DNA of 35,716 nt from positions 1 through 35,716 of the forward strand of contig OMTG01000103.1 of assembly GCA_900313905.1 (NCBI GenBank). Reading direction: 5' to 3'. The notes under the pieces were generated by a model that searched no databases, was not told the DNA's origin, and was given only the letters and a program-made list of their open reading frames with translations. How positions within the stretch are numbered: the first letter of the stretch is position 1; each line of letters starts with the position of its first letter. Shown here in pieces: positions 24,495 through 33,197 of the stretch. A program made the translations under genes and the position numbers. The DNA is from an uncultured Actinomycetes bacterium (lineage in GTDB: Bacteria > Actinomycetota > Coriobacteriia > Coriobacteriales > Atopobiaceae).

Positions 24495-25481
24495 GTGGCG
24501 AAGAAGGGCAAGAGCAAGAAGACCGCAAAGCATGCTGCTCCGAAGCATGCCGCCAAGAAGCAGGGCGCCAGCAAGAAGAAGGGCGCCAGCACCAAGCAAG
24601 CATCCCACACAAAACGCCTTACGAAGAAGCAGAAGCTCATCCGCAGAAGGGCTGCGATCGTTGCGGTCATCGCAGCGATTGTCGTGGCCTGTGTCCTCGC
24701 TATCCGTCTCTTCGTCTGGGAGATGCCGGTCTCGGGCAGCTTCCATGGGGCGAGCCTTCCATCTGAGAGCGTCGCTGAGGAGAGCCCCTTCGACTGGGGC
24801 TATCTTGTGACCGGTACCGATGGCAGGAAGCACTACGTCGTCGATGGGTCGGAGGAGAGCAGGAGCGGCATCGATGTCTCCTCCCACCAGGGCTCGATCG
24901 ATTGGCATGCAGTACGCAATGATGGGATATCCTTTGCGATCATCCGCATCGGCTACCGGGGCACCGCCTCGGGCGAGATCGAGGAAGACAGCACCTTCCA
25001 GCAGAACCTGCTTGGTGCGCAGATGGCAGGCCTCAATGTCGGCGTCTACTTCTATTCGCAGGCGACGACGGTCGAGGAGGCTGAGGAGGAGGCGGACTTC
25101 GTCCTCGAGAAGCTCGGGGCCACCTCCCTCATGTATCCTGTCGTCTTCGACTTCGAGCCGACGGGCAATGACTCGGCACGGATCGCTTCGCTGGGGACCG
25201 ACCAGATGCAGGCTGTGGCCCAGGCCTTCTGCGAGCGCATCGAGGCAGCAGGCAGGACGGCCATGGTATACGGGAACATCTATGATCTCAACGATATGGG
25301 CTGTACCACGCTCTGGAGCTATGGGTACTGGCTTGCCTCCTATACGGCGCAGCCGTCAGCCAATTTCCCGTTCGCGATCTGGCAGTACTCATCAACCGGG
25401 TCGGTCTCCGGCATCGAGGGGTCGGTCGATCTCGACCTCGACCTGTCGCTGCCGCTTTCAGAGTATCTGGGAAGCCTCTGA
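24495..25481 (+). CDS. Membrane-anchored GH25 muramidase (lysozyme)
   Basis: 328-residue cell-wall hydrolase. The N-terminal 52 residues are very rich in Lys, Ala and Ser with short repeats (KHAAPKHAAKK, GASKKKGAS) and should be cytoplasmic. One transmembrane helix spans about 53-72, placing the catalytic domain outside. The GH25 domain starts with GIDVSSHQGSIDW (Asp127) and has the acidic pair Asp219 and Glu221 (FDFEP), then AIWQYSSTGSVSGIEGSVDLD at the end of the barrel. Start is GTG with GGAAGGGGG 4 nt upstream. It cleaves the MurNAc-GlcNAc bond of peptidoglycan, probably in wall remodelling. Neighbours give no phage context. Confidence 0.93.
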   Translation: MAKKGKSKKTAKHAAPKHAAKKQGASKKKGASTKQASHTKRLTKKQKLIRRRAAIVAVIAAIVVACVLAIRLFVWEMPVSGSFHGASLPSESVAEESPFDWGYLVTGTDGRKHYVVDGSEESRSGIDVSSHQGSIDWHAVRNDGISFAIIRIGYRGTASGEIEEDSTFQQNLLGAQMAGLNVGVYFYSQATTVEEAEEEADFVLEKLGATSLMYPVVFDFEPTGNDSARIASLGTDQMQAVAQAFCERIEAAGRTAMVYGNIYDLNDMGCTTLWSYGYWLASYTAQPSANFPFAIWQYSSTGSVSGIEGSVDLDLDLSLPLSEYLGSL

Positions 25482-25484
25482 GGC

Positions 25485-25907
25485 CTACCAGGGGATGTCC
25501 TCGTCGAAGTCGTAGTTGTAGGGGCCGCTCTCTGTCCCATCGGTTTCTTCATGGCTTTCCTCGCCGAGCCCATCGCCGTAGAAGTCCACCTCGGTCCAGG
25601 AATCATCGGTCCAGTCGACGGCCTCGTCTGCCTCGCGGGGCCGGTTCACGAAGGCGGTGTAGGCGGCCTGCGCCTCCTCGGAGCGCTCCTCCTCGATCCA
25701 GCGGCTGCGCTCGGAGACGAGTGTTATGGCCTCATCTGCCGCCTCCTCGAAGGACTGGGGACGGCACTCCCTGAGATAGGCCGCCATCCGCTCCATGGTC
25801 TTGGGGCCGCCCAGGTACTGGGCCAGGGCAAGGCCGAACTCCTTCGGATAGCCGATCTCCTCGGCTGCGGCGATGAGGTCGGACAGGGCAAGCTGGCGGT
25901 CGTCCAT
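25485..25907 (-). CDS. Acidic conserved hypothetical protein
   Basis: 140-residue cytoplasmic protein with no signal or membrane segment. The N-terminal 90 residues are predicted helical and include YPKEFGLALAQYLGGPKTM and RMAAYLRECRPQSFEEAADE, a pattern also seen in small uncharacterised gut Firmicutes/actinobacterial proteins. The C-terminal 50 residues are strongly acidic and end DFDEDIPW. The start at 25907 has AAAGGA 8 nt upstream. It lies 40 bp after the MFS gene on the same strand, so it may be in its operon, and 3 bp from the convergent muramidase stop. Function unknown. Confidence 0.75.
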   Translation of the reverse strand: MDDRQLALSDLIAAAEEIGYPKEFGLALAQYLGGPKTMERMAAYLRECRPQSFEEAADEAITLVSERSRWIEEERSEEAQAAYTAFVNRPREADEAVDWTDDSWTEVDFYGDGLGEESHEETDGTESGPYNYDFDEDIPW

Positions 25908-25947
25908 GGGTGAGGTCCTTTCAGGGCAGGGGCGTGACAGGTGGATA

Positions 25948-27135
25948 TCAGGCATGCTTCCGGGCCAGATGGGCAGTGAGGGCTGCGAGGCAGGAAGCCA
26001 CCACAGAAAGCATAGCGCCGACAAGGCCCAAAGGGGAGAGGCCGAAGGCCGAGACGACGGCGCCGCCCACGGCCGTGCCGAAGGAGATGCCGATGTTGAA
26101 GGACATGGGCTCGAGCGAGCTTGCGAGCGTCAGAGCCTTCGGATAGTGCGTGTTCGCTGTCCTCATGAAGAGGGAGACGCAGGGGACCGATGCGAGGTAC
26201 ATGAGGAGGGCCAGGGCGAAGATAAAGAAAAGGGCGAGCGTGGTCTGGCCTGCCGCAAAGAAGATGCCCGAGAGGACCGCTGCCTGGATCAGGAAGGTCA
26301 CGACCAAGGCCTTGATGCCGAAACGGGCATCGACCCAGCCACCGCCGAGGTTCGAGAAGAAGGTCACGACGCCGTATGCCATGAGGGCCGCCGAGGCGCC
26401 GAGCGTATCCATGTGGAGGATATCGACGAGATAGGGCGTGACGTAGCCATAGAAGGTGTAGACGGAGCCGACGCCGAAGACGAAGATCAGCATCGCTGCT
26501 ATCACCTGGGGCTCCGTGAAGATGCGGGCCTGCTCGCGGAAGGTGGCAGGCTCATCGGTCGCGCCTTCGCGGGGCAGGAAGATGAGGACAAGGGCCGAGG
26601 TCGCGACGGCGAGGACAAGCGCCCCGTACATCACCAGATGCCAGTTCCAGATGTCTGCCACGAACTTGCCGATCGAGGTCACGATCACCATCGCGACCGA
26701 GAAGGCGGCATAGACGACGGAGAGCGCCCAGGAGCTCCGCTCAGGGGAGACGAGCTCGGGGATGTAGGTGAGTCCGACTGCGAGAAGCGCCCCTGAGACT
26801 GAGCCGATCAGGATGCGGGCGCAGAGCAGGAGGATGAAGGAGGAGGCCAGGGCCGAGACGAGGTTGCCGAGGCAGAAGAGGGCCGAGTAGGCCACAAGGA
26901 GCTGGTAGCGGCGGAACCGCCCTGTCGAGAGCGCCAGCACCGGCGTCATCACGGCATAGGGCAGGGCAAAGAGGCTGATGAGCTGCCCTGCCTGGGAGAG
27001 GCTCACGCCCAGGTCGGCTGCGAGGTCGCCCTCGATGCCGATCACGACGAATTCGGAGCAGCCGAGGGAGAAGCCGAGAAGGACCAGGAGCGCGACACAG
27101 AGATGGGCGCGGGTCCGGCTCAGGGATGCTTGCAC
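25948..27135 (-). CDS. MFS transporter, drug:H+ antiporter-1 type
   Basis: 395-residue inner-membrane protein with about 12 hydrophobic segments. Segment 1 has GFSLGCSEFVVIGIEGDLAADLGVS and the loop after it STGRFRRYQLL, both typical of the DHA1 (AraJ/YdhP-like) efflux group. Start is GTG with GAAGGAAG 8 nt upstream. It is divergent from a second DHA1-type gene at 27333. Sugar-efflux and multidrug roles are both possible; the substrate is unknown. Confidence 0.88.
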   Translation of the reverse strand: MQASLSRTRAHLCVALLVLLGFSLGCSEFVVIGIEGDLAADLGVSLSQAGQLISLFALPYAVMTPVLALSTGRFRRYQLLVAYSALFCLGNLVSALASSFILLLCARILIGSVSGALLAVGLTYIPELVSPERSSWALSVVYAAFSVAMVIVTSIGKFVADIWNWHLVMYGALVLAVATSALVLIFLPREGATDEPATFREQARIFTEPQVIAAMLIFVFGVGSVYTFYGYVTPYLVDILHMDTLGASAALMAYGVVTFFSNLGGGWVDARFGIKALVVTFLIQAAVLSGIFFAAGQTTLALFFIFALALLMYLASVPCVSLFMRTANTHYPKALTLASSLEPMSFNIGISFGTAVGGAVVSAFGLSPLGLVGAMLSVVASCLAALTAHLARKHA

Positions 27136-27258
27136 AGTATCGCTTCCTTCGTGAAGATGATCGCATCAGACGGACCCAGCCTAGCATGGAGGGAGGGGAG
27201 GGGCGCGCCCCACATCCAATCCCTATCTTTGCTGCCTTTCCGCTTTTTTCAGGATCGT

Positions 27259-27270
27259 GGCCTGCAGGCC
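27259..27270. promoter_or_regulatory. Perfect 12-bp palindrome in the divergent MFS promoter region
   Basis: GGCCTGCAGGCC lies between the two divergent MFS starts, 62 bp before the plus-strand gene. It may be an operator, but no regulator gene is adjacent. Confidence 0.3.
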
Positions 27271-27332
27271 CGCTGTGCCTGCGATGATGGTGAACGTTTT
27301 GCTTGCGGCGATGCAAGGGGATGCATATAGAT

Positions 27333-28517
27333 ATGGCCGAGCGCAAGAAGGCGCCTTTGGGGCGCGAGCGGCTGCTTGCCCTCATGGGGCTTGTGGTGGC
27401 TGCCTTCGTCTTCAATACGTCGGAGTTCATGCCGGTGGGGCTGCTTTCGGATATCGGGGCGAGCTTCGGGCTCTCCGATGCCGCGGCTGCTGTCATGATC
27501 ACGGTCTACGCCTGGGCGGTGGCCCTCTTCTCCCTTCCCCTCATGGTCTGGGCATCGCGCATCGAATACAAGCGGCTGCTGCTCGCGATGGTCGCCCTCT
27601 TCGCCGCAGGGCAGGTGGCAAGCGCCCTGGCGCCTGCCTATCCGCTCCTCATCTGCGCCCGACTCCTTGTCGCCTTCGCCCATGCCATCTTCTGGTCCAT
27701 CGTTATGATCATGGCGGCAGCGGTGGCAGGGCCCGAGCATGAGGCACAGGGCCTGGGCATGGTCGCGACGGGCACCTCGATCGCCCAGATCTGCGGCATG
27801 CCGCTCGGCCGTGCTGTCGGCCTCGCCGTGGGCTGGAGGATGGCATTCGCGCTCGTCGGCGTCGTGGCGCTTGCCGACCTCATCTTCCTTGCCCGCTTCT
27901 TTCCTGAGCTGCCTTCGCCTGAGCGCTTCACGCTCTCGCGGCTTCCAGGGCTTCTTCATAACAGGCCGCTTGTGACCCTCTATGTGGCCACGGTCCTCAT
28001 GGCGGGAGCGCATTATGTGGGCTATGGGTATATCGAGCCCTATCTCGCGCAGGTGGGCGGCTATGATGCAGGAACCATCACGCTCCTCCTGATCGGCTTC
28101 GGGGCGGCAGGCCTTCTGGGGTCGCTCCTCTTCTCGAAGACGTATGAGGGGCACAAGCAGCGCTTTCTCTCCACATCGTGCGCCCTTGTGGCAGCAGCGC
28201 TCCTGATGCTGCTCCCCGCCGCATCGGCGCCCGCCCTTACCATCTGCGACCTTGTCGTGTGGGGCTTGGCGCTCACCTCCTTCGGCATCGCCTTCCAGGC
28301 TCTGATCATCGATCTCACCGACCCCCAGGATTCCTCGGTCGCGATGGCAGCCTACTCGGGCCTCTACAACCTCGGCATCGGTGCCGGCACGGCGCTCGGG
28401 GGAGCCGCGCTCACCACCCTTGGGATGCCCTCGCTCGGCTTCATCGGCGGCGCCATCGCTGCGGCAGGTGCCCTGGTGATGGCATGCGTGTTCCTGCCCC
28501 GGCTGGCACGTGCCTGA
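27333..28517 (+). CDS. MFS transporter, drug:H+ antiporter-1 type
   Basis: 394-residue inner-membrane protein with about 12 hydrophobic segments. It shares FNTSEFMPVGLLSDIGASFGLS with the neighbouring transporter's EFVVIGIEGDLA block, a DHA1/AraJ-like signature. The start at 27333 (MAERKKAPLG) is chosen from several in-frame options (27303 TTG, 27321 ATG); an AAGGGG tract lies 12 nt upstream, so the exact start is uncertain. No clear terminator follows. Substrate unknown. Confidence 0.87.
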   Translation: MAERKKAPLGRERLLALMGLVVAAFVFNTSEFMPVGLLSDIGASFGLSDAAAAVMITVYAWAVALFSLPLMVWASRIEYKRLLLAMVALFAAGQVASALAPAYPLLICARLLVAFAHAIFWSIVMIMAAAVAGPEHEAQGLGMVATGTSIAQICGMPLGRAVGLAVGWRMAFALVGVVALADLIFLARFFPELPSPERFTLSRLPGLLHNRPLVTLYVATVLMAGAHYVGYGYIEPYLAQVGGYDAGTITLLLIGFGAAGLLGSLLFSKTYEGHKQRFLSTSCALVAAALLMLLPAASAPALTICDLVVWGLALTSFGIAFQALIIDLTDPQDSSVAMAAYSGLYNLGIGAGTALGGAALTTLGMPSLGFIGGAIAAAGALVMACVFLPRLARA

Positions 28518-28637
28518 GAGAGGGATTGGCGCTGCCGTGCGATTCAGGCATTGTGGCGCTTCCATGTCTGCACGGCCTCGATAGATACTGTCATCCCTTT
28601 CGCTGCATCCGCTCACGGGAAATCAGGCATTCGTTCG

Positions 28638-28666
28638 TTCTAAAGGCGGAGGCGCACGGGTATATC
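28638..28666 (+). promoter_or_regulatory. Weak candidate promoter of the oleate hydratase gene
   Basis: TTCTAA (28638-28643) and TATATC (28661-28666) are spaced by 17 bp in an AT-richer patch. ATATCGG (28662-28668) and CCGATAT (28718-28724) form a distant inverted repeat around the leader, which could sequester the region just before the Shine-Dalgarno. Confidence 0.3.
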
Positions 28667-28740
28667 GGTTCTGGATTTGAATCGGGTTCGAAAATCAGCT
28701 TCGTGCCCGATCATGCCCCGATATGAGAGAGGTGCAGCAG

Positions 28741-30540
28741 ATGGATTACCATATCAAGTCGAAGGATCCCCGCCTCAAGTTCTACAGTGGCGACTGCGAT
28801 GCCCTGGTCCATGCCCGGAAGCCAAAAGGCATCGACGACAAGAGCGCCTACCTGATCGGCACCGGCATCGGCGCCCTGGCGGCAGGATGCTTCCTGGTCC
28901 GCGATGCCCACATGGATGGCTCGAGGATCCATTTCCTCGAGAAGCTCGAGATCCCCGGTGGCTGCCTCGACGGCAAGGTGATCGAGAATGTCGGCTATGT
29001 GGCCCGTGGCGGCCGCGAGATGGGCCATCACTTCGAGGTGCTGTGGGACCTCTTCCATTCCCTGCCCTCGGTGGAGGATCCGGATGTCTCGGTCCTCGAC
29101 CACCTCTATTACATCAACAAGGACGATCCGAACTTCTCGAACTGCCGCATCACGACGAACCGTGGCCAGCGCTACGACAACGGCAAGTTCAACCTCGGCC
29201 AGAAGAACGCGATGGAGCTCGCGAACTTCTTGATGATGAGCGACGAGTCGCTGCAGGGCAAGTCGATCGAGGAGATCTTCTCGGATGAGCTTCTGCACTC
29301 CGACTTCTGGTGCTACTGGCGCACGATGTTCGCCTTCGAGAACTGGCACTCCGCGCTCGAGATGAAGCTCTACATGAACCGCTTCATCCACCATGTAGGC
29401 GGCCTCGCCGACCTCTCGGCGCTGCAGTTCTGCCGCCGCGACCAGTTCACGGACTTCGTGACCCCGATGATCAACTATCTGAAGGCGCACAACGTCGACT
29501 TCCATTACGGCGTCACGGTCACGAACGTGGAGTTCGATATCACGCCCGAGTCCAAGGTCGCGAAGAAGATCGTCGCCCACGATAAGGACGGCAACGATAT
29601 CTCGATCGATCTCACGCCGAACGACCTCTGCTTCATCACGAACGGATCGATGACAGAAAGCTCGACCTACGGCTCGACCGACAAGCCGGCGCCCTGGGAC
29701 CCGAAGCTCGGCGGCTGCTGGGAGATGTGGAAGAACATCGCGGCGCAGTCCGACGAGTTCGGCCATCCCGATGTCTTCTGCGGCCATCCCGAGGAGTCCA
29801 ACTGGGAGTCCTGCACGATCACGGCATCCGACCCCCGCATCGTCGACCTTGTCATGAAGATCACGAAGCGCTCGCCCTATGGTGGCAAGATCTGCACAGG
29901 CGGCATCGTCTCCGCGAAGGATTCGAACTGGCTCATGAGCTGGACCATCAATCGCCAGGAGCAGTACTACGGCCAGCCTGAGAAGGACTTCGAGGTCTGG
30001 GTGTACGGCCTCTTTACGGACGTGCCGGGCAACTATGTGAAGAAGCCCCTGAAGGACTGCACGGGCCGCGAGATCACGGAGGAGTGGCTCTACCACATCG
30101 GCGCCCCGCTCGACCAGATCGAGGAGCTTGCCGATACCTGCCATGCCGTGCCGGTCATGATGCCGTTCATCACTTCCATGTTCCTGCGCCGCTCCTTCGG
30201 CGACCGCCCCTACGTCGTGCCGAAGGGCGCCCAGAACTTCGCCTTCCTGGGGCAGTTCGCCGAGACGATGGACGAGCCGGGACGCGATACGGTCTTCACG
30301 ATCGAGTACTCCGGACGCACCGCTATGGAGGCGGTCTACATCCTCTGCGGCGTCGAGCGGGCCGTGCCTGAGGTCTTCCCGAGCCGCTACGATATCCGCT
30401 ACCTCCTGAACGGCGCGACCGAGCTCCTCGATGGGGAGAAGCCTGATATCAAGATTCCTGCTCTGGTCAGGCGCCAGATCGAGAAGAAGATCAAGGGCAC
30501 CGATATCGAGCTGCTCCTGAAGGAGTACAACCTGATCTAG
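28741..30540 (+). CDS. Oleate hydratase (67 kDa myosin-cross-reactive antigen family)
   Basis: FAD-dependent hydratase of 599 residues that adds water to the cis-9 double bond of oleic or linoleic acid, giving 10-hydroxy fatty acids. FAD-binding GTGIGALA is at 40-47. GGREMGHHFE supplies Glu93, and EMKLYMNRF supplies Tyr211, matching the catalytic Glu and Tyr positions of characterised oleate hydratases. SFGDRPYVVPKGAQNFAFLG is the family hallmark near the C-terminus. The start at 28741 has GAGAGAGG upstream and matches the family N-terminus; an ATG at 28723 would add six residues. Monocistronic, followed by a perfect terminator hairpin. Probably detoxifies host or dietary unsaturated fatty acids at the membrane. 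Confidence 0.95.
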   Translation: MDYHIKSKDPRLKFYSGDCDALVHARKPKGIDDKSAYLIGTGIGALAAGCFLVRDAHMDGSRIHFLEKLEIPGGCLDGKVIENVGYVARGGREMGHHFEVLWDLFHSLPSVEDPDVSVLDHLYYINKDDPNFSNCRITTNRGQRYDNGKFNLGQKNAMELANFLMMSDESLQGKSIEEIFSDELLHSDFWCYWRTMFAFENWHSALEMKLYMNRFIHHVGGLADLSALQFCRRDQFTDFVTPMINYLKAHNVDFHYGVTVTNVEFDITPESKVAKKIVAHDKDGNDISIDLTPNDLCFITNGSMTESSTYGSTDKPAPWDPKLGGCWEMWKNIAAQSDEFGHPDVFCGHPEESNWESCTITASDPRIVDLVMKITKRSPYGGKICTGGIVSAKDSNWLMSWTINRQEQYYGQPEKDFEVWVYGLFTDVPGNYVKKPLKDCTGREITEEWLYHIGAPLDQIEELADTCHAVPVMMPFITSMFLRRSFGDRPYVVPKGAQNFAFLGQFAETMDEPGRDTVFTIEYSGRTAMEAVYILCGVERAVPEVFPSRYDIRYLLNGATELLDGEKPDIKIPALVRRQIEKKIKGTDIELLLKEYNLI

Positions 30541-30552
30541 GCAGGGAAGGCA

Positions 30553-30588
30553 AGCCGGGCCTGCAGATGCTGCAGGCCCGGCTCTTCC
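30553..30588 (+). terminator. Terminator hairpin after oleate hydratase
   Basis: A perfect 14-bp stem (30553-30566 with 30570-30583) closes an ATG loop and is followed by CTTCC, a weak pyrimidine tail. Confidence 0.75.
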
Positions 30589-30628
30589 CCAAGAGCGTGG
30601 ATGCTTGGGCATCCGAGAGAGAGTGGGC

Positions 30629-32545
30629 ATGGAGAGGCTTTCAGAGATGGAACGCAGGCGCAGGGCCGAGGTGCGCGGGGGTACGGATGCTCCCACGGCG
30701 CTCGATGGGCGCTATGCAGCCTTCGTTGCAGATGCCAGGAAAGCTGCCAGAGGGAGGCTCGATGCGCTTCAAGCGAAGGAGCGCTACGAGCGCTACCTGC
30801 TGGCTCTGGCACGCGAGCAGAGCCGGGCGACCTCGCTTCTCCACGAGCGGCACTCGACGCCTGAGACCAGGGCGCACGCCCAAGCGCTCTCGAAGATCGA
30901 GGCTCGCCGCCGCCATCTTATGGAGACCGACGCCGATGCCTTCTTCGTCTGGCACGAGGAGGAGCTTGGCTCGGACCTCAAAGACCAGGAGGCAGGGCGT
31001 CTGATCGATGTGCCCTATCTCGCGCGGGCACGCCGTGCCATCGCATCTTCGCTCGATGCGGGCATCCCGGTCTATCTCGTGGGGCATCTGGGATCGGGCA
31101 AGACCCAGCTCGCCGTCGAGGCGGCAGAGGACTATTCCTATGGACGCACGATCGATGCCAAGCTGGCAGAGGAGATGGGCGCCTGGGAGAAGGCGCATCC
31201 CGAGGCCACGTATGAGGAGCGGTGCGCATATTTCAGCGATGCCTTTGCTGCGACCACTTCGGCGCTCTCGCCTGAGGACATGAAACCCTATCTCGTCTCG
31301 GGTTCCCACAACCTGACGCCCGAGGACCTCTTCTCGGAGAAGAGCCTCACGCTCTCCCATGCAGGCTCGGGGTCCGCGCCCGATGCCCAGCTGGCGCATC
31401 TGATGGATTCCTTCCTGGGCTTCCTCGAGGAGAAGAGGGAGGATCTCGCCCGGCTCGACCATTCCGTGAAGGTCGATGTGATCGAGTCTGCCTGGAAGAC
31501 CTATTCCGACCTCTATGTGGCCGAGCAGTCAGGCTACGGCACGACGGTCGAGAAGGTCGACAAGGAGGTGCTCCTTGCCCTCAGGCAGGGCCGTCCTGTC
31601 ATCATCGACGAGATGAATGCAATCGCGATGCCGAACCTCATCGCCCTGAACGATATCCTCCAGCACCATGCAGGGCAGGAGGCCTATGTCGCAGGGGTCG
31701 GCAAGGTCGAGATCCAGCCAGGCTTCTGCCTCATCGGTACAGGCAACCTCTCGACGCAGCAGGTGAGCTACGAGGGAACGAATGCCCTGAACCCTGCCTT
31801 CCAGTCCCGCTTCACGACGATCGAATACAATTATGTGCCGCAGGCGACAGAAGGCTCTCTGAAGGACCGCACGGATGAGACGCCCTCGGAGCTCTTCCGC
31901 CTCATCGTCGAGCATCTCCTGAACGAGGATGGCTCGCTCGATATCCCCGATGCCGGACATACGCTCGAGCTCCTCTGGCAGCTGGCCGAGCTTGCGCGCA
32001 TGAGCCAGAACATCTTCGAGGGAGTCTCGGAGCTGGGAGCTGACGCCGATACGCCGACACTTGCAGAAGGCGTCCTTTCCATCCGTAACCTCATGCACGT
32101 CCTCGACTTCTGGGACCAGGGCGAAGAGGCAGACCTCTCGCTTGCGCTCTGGGATGCATTCCTCTCGACCGTCACGAATGCCGACGATCGGAACCTGCTT
32201 CTGGGTCTTGCCGTCCGCTACGGCTTCTTCCAGGAGGCTGATGGCTGGAAGGTGCCGGCACGCGCCCGCGGTGCAGCAGCCTTGAGCTATGAGGACATCA
32301 GGTGCGCGCCCTATGCCTACGACGCAGCGCTCCTCGAGCATCTGAGTACCGAGGATGTCGTGTACCTCCTCTTCGGCAACGGGCCGGCACGCACGATGCT
32401 GCCGGATGACCTGGCAGCAGATATCCAGATCGATGGCTCTGCCGAGCAGGGCATCTCGGTCGCAGAGGATGTGGCAGCCCATGCCCGCACGCTCGGGGCC
32501 GGCGTCCGTGTCCTCGATGCGCTCTTCCCGGACAAAGAGGAATAG
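30629..32545 (+). CDS. MoxR-like AAA+ ATPase of a VWA-linked operon
   Basis: 638-residue cytoplasmic ATPase. Walker A GHLGSGKT (152-159), Walker B VIIDEMN (324-330), sensor-1 GTGN (370-373) and a likely arginine finger Arg394 (NPAFQSRF) identify the MoxR/dynein-like AAA_5 class. The first 130 residues are a charged helical region. The span from Walker A to Walker B is about 165 residues, far longer than the usual 60 or so, and includes GSHNLTPEDLFSEK, the MoxR helix-2 insert pattern. The last 200 residues are a helical lid and extension. It is followed by an unknown gene and a VWA protein, as MoxR ATPases usually are. Such pairs remodel or assemble protein complexes; the client here is unknown. 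Confidence 0.88.
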   Translation: MERLSEMERRRRAEVRGGTDAPTALDGRYAAFVADARKAARGRLDALQAKERYERYLLALAREQSRATSLLHERHSTPETRAHAQALSKIEARRRHLMETDADAFFVWHEEELGSDLKDQEAGRLIDVPYLARARRAIASSLDAGIPVYLVGHLGSGKTQLAVEAAEDYSYGRTIDAKLAEEMGAWEKAHPEATYEERCAYFSDAFAATTSALSPEDMKPYLVSGSHNLTPEDLFSEKSLTLSHAGSGSAPDAQLAHLMDSFLGFLEEKREDLARLDHSVKVDVIESAWKTYSDLYVAEQSGYGTTVEKVDKEVLLALRQGRPVIIDEMNAIAMPNLIALNDILQHHAGQEAYVAGVGKVEIQPGFCLIGTGNLSTQQVSYEGTNALNPAFQSRFTTIEYNYVPQATEGSLKDRTDETPSELFRLIVEHLLNEDGSLDIPDAGHTLELLWQLAELARMSQNIFEGVSELGADADTPTLAEGVLSIRNLMHVLDFWDQGEEADLSLALWDAFLSTVTNADDRNLLLGLAVRYGFFQEADGWKVPARARGAAALSYEDIRCAPYAYDAALLEHLSTEDVVYLLFGNGPARTMLPDDLAADIQIDGSAEQGISVAEDVAAHARTLGAGVRVLDALFPDKEE

Positions 32546-32549
32546 CGAG

Positions 32550-33197
32550 ATGGCAGAAGCTGACCTTGCTGCACGTGCCTGCGCCTTCAGAGAGAAGGTG
32601 CGCTCGTGCAGGCCCTCCATAGAGGCAGCGCTTCGCGAGGGCACAGCCTCGCTCGAGCTTCTGGCAGAGCTTTCTTCTCTCGAAGCGGAAGAGAAGGCTC
32701 TTCTCGAAGAGGCCCTGCCCGCTGCCCGCGAGAAGCTCATTGCGACACGGGACATGGGAGGCAGGCGCGAGGTGCTTCTGAAAGACGCTACGAAGATCTT
32801 AGAGTCGGGACTTCCGGATGAGGTCAAGGCCCTTGTGGCAGAGCATCTCGGAGAGGACGCTGAGCTCGCAGAGCCGGAGCTTCCCCTGGAGCCCGAAGAG
32901 ACAGGAGAGGGAATCGCAGTGCAGGGTGTCGTCCTCAAGGGCAATCTCTGGTGCACGGTCTCGGACGGCACGGTCTGCTTTGCCATCACGGACGAAGGGG
33001 CGGCCTATCTTCTGGAGAGGAATCTCACCTGGAAGATAGCACCGGAGCCGCTGGCAGAAGAGTGCTTCCCGGCCTGGATCGTGCAGGAGTCTCCTGCATC
33101 CTGCCTCTTCGTCGATGTGGATGGCGCGCTCGAGCGCCTGTCCTACAACCGGCTCGATACGGCAGAAGCGCTTCTCAGGGAGCAGCTCTATGCGTAA
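32550..33197 (+). CDS. Uncharacterised protein between the AAA+ and VWA genes
   Basis: 215-residue protein that I do not recognise. The N-terminal 100 residues are helical with heptad-like Leu/Glu runs (SLELLAELSSLEAEEKALLEEAL) and look like a coiled coil. An acidic Pro/Glu linker (about 102-118) is followed by a beta-rich C-terminal domain with VVLKGNLWCTVSDGTVCFA and PASCLFVDVDGALERLSY. The start follows the ATPase stop by 4 nt with AGAGGA upstream, and the end overlaps the VWA gene by 8 nt, so the three are co-translated. It may be an adaptor between the ATPase and the VWA protein (inference). Confidence 0.75.
   Translation: MAEADLAARACAFREKVRSCRPSIEAALREGTASLELLAELSSLEAEEKALLEEALPAAREKLIATRDMGGRREVLLKDATKILESGLPDEVKALVAEHLGEDAELAEPELPLEPEETGEGIAVQGVVLKGNLWCTVSDGTVCFAITDEGAAYLLERNLTWKIAPEPLAEECFPAWIVQESPASCLFVDVDGALERLSYNRLDTAEALLREQLYA

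Noticed and set aside
27249-28616. 455-codon minus-strand open frame over the second MFS gene
   Set aside because: Highly charged His/Arg/Glu-rich translation typical of an antisense GC-rich frame; the plus strand encodes a clear 12-helix transporter.
28711-30696. 661-codon open frame antisense to oleate hydratase
   Set aside because: It mirrors the codon bias of the real gene (His/Asp/Val/Leu-rich antisense translation), has no family motifs, and the plus strand encodes a complete oleate hydratase.
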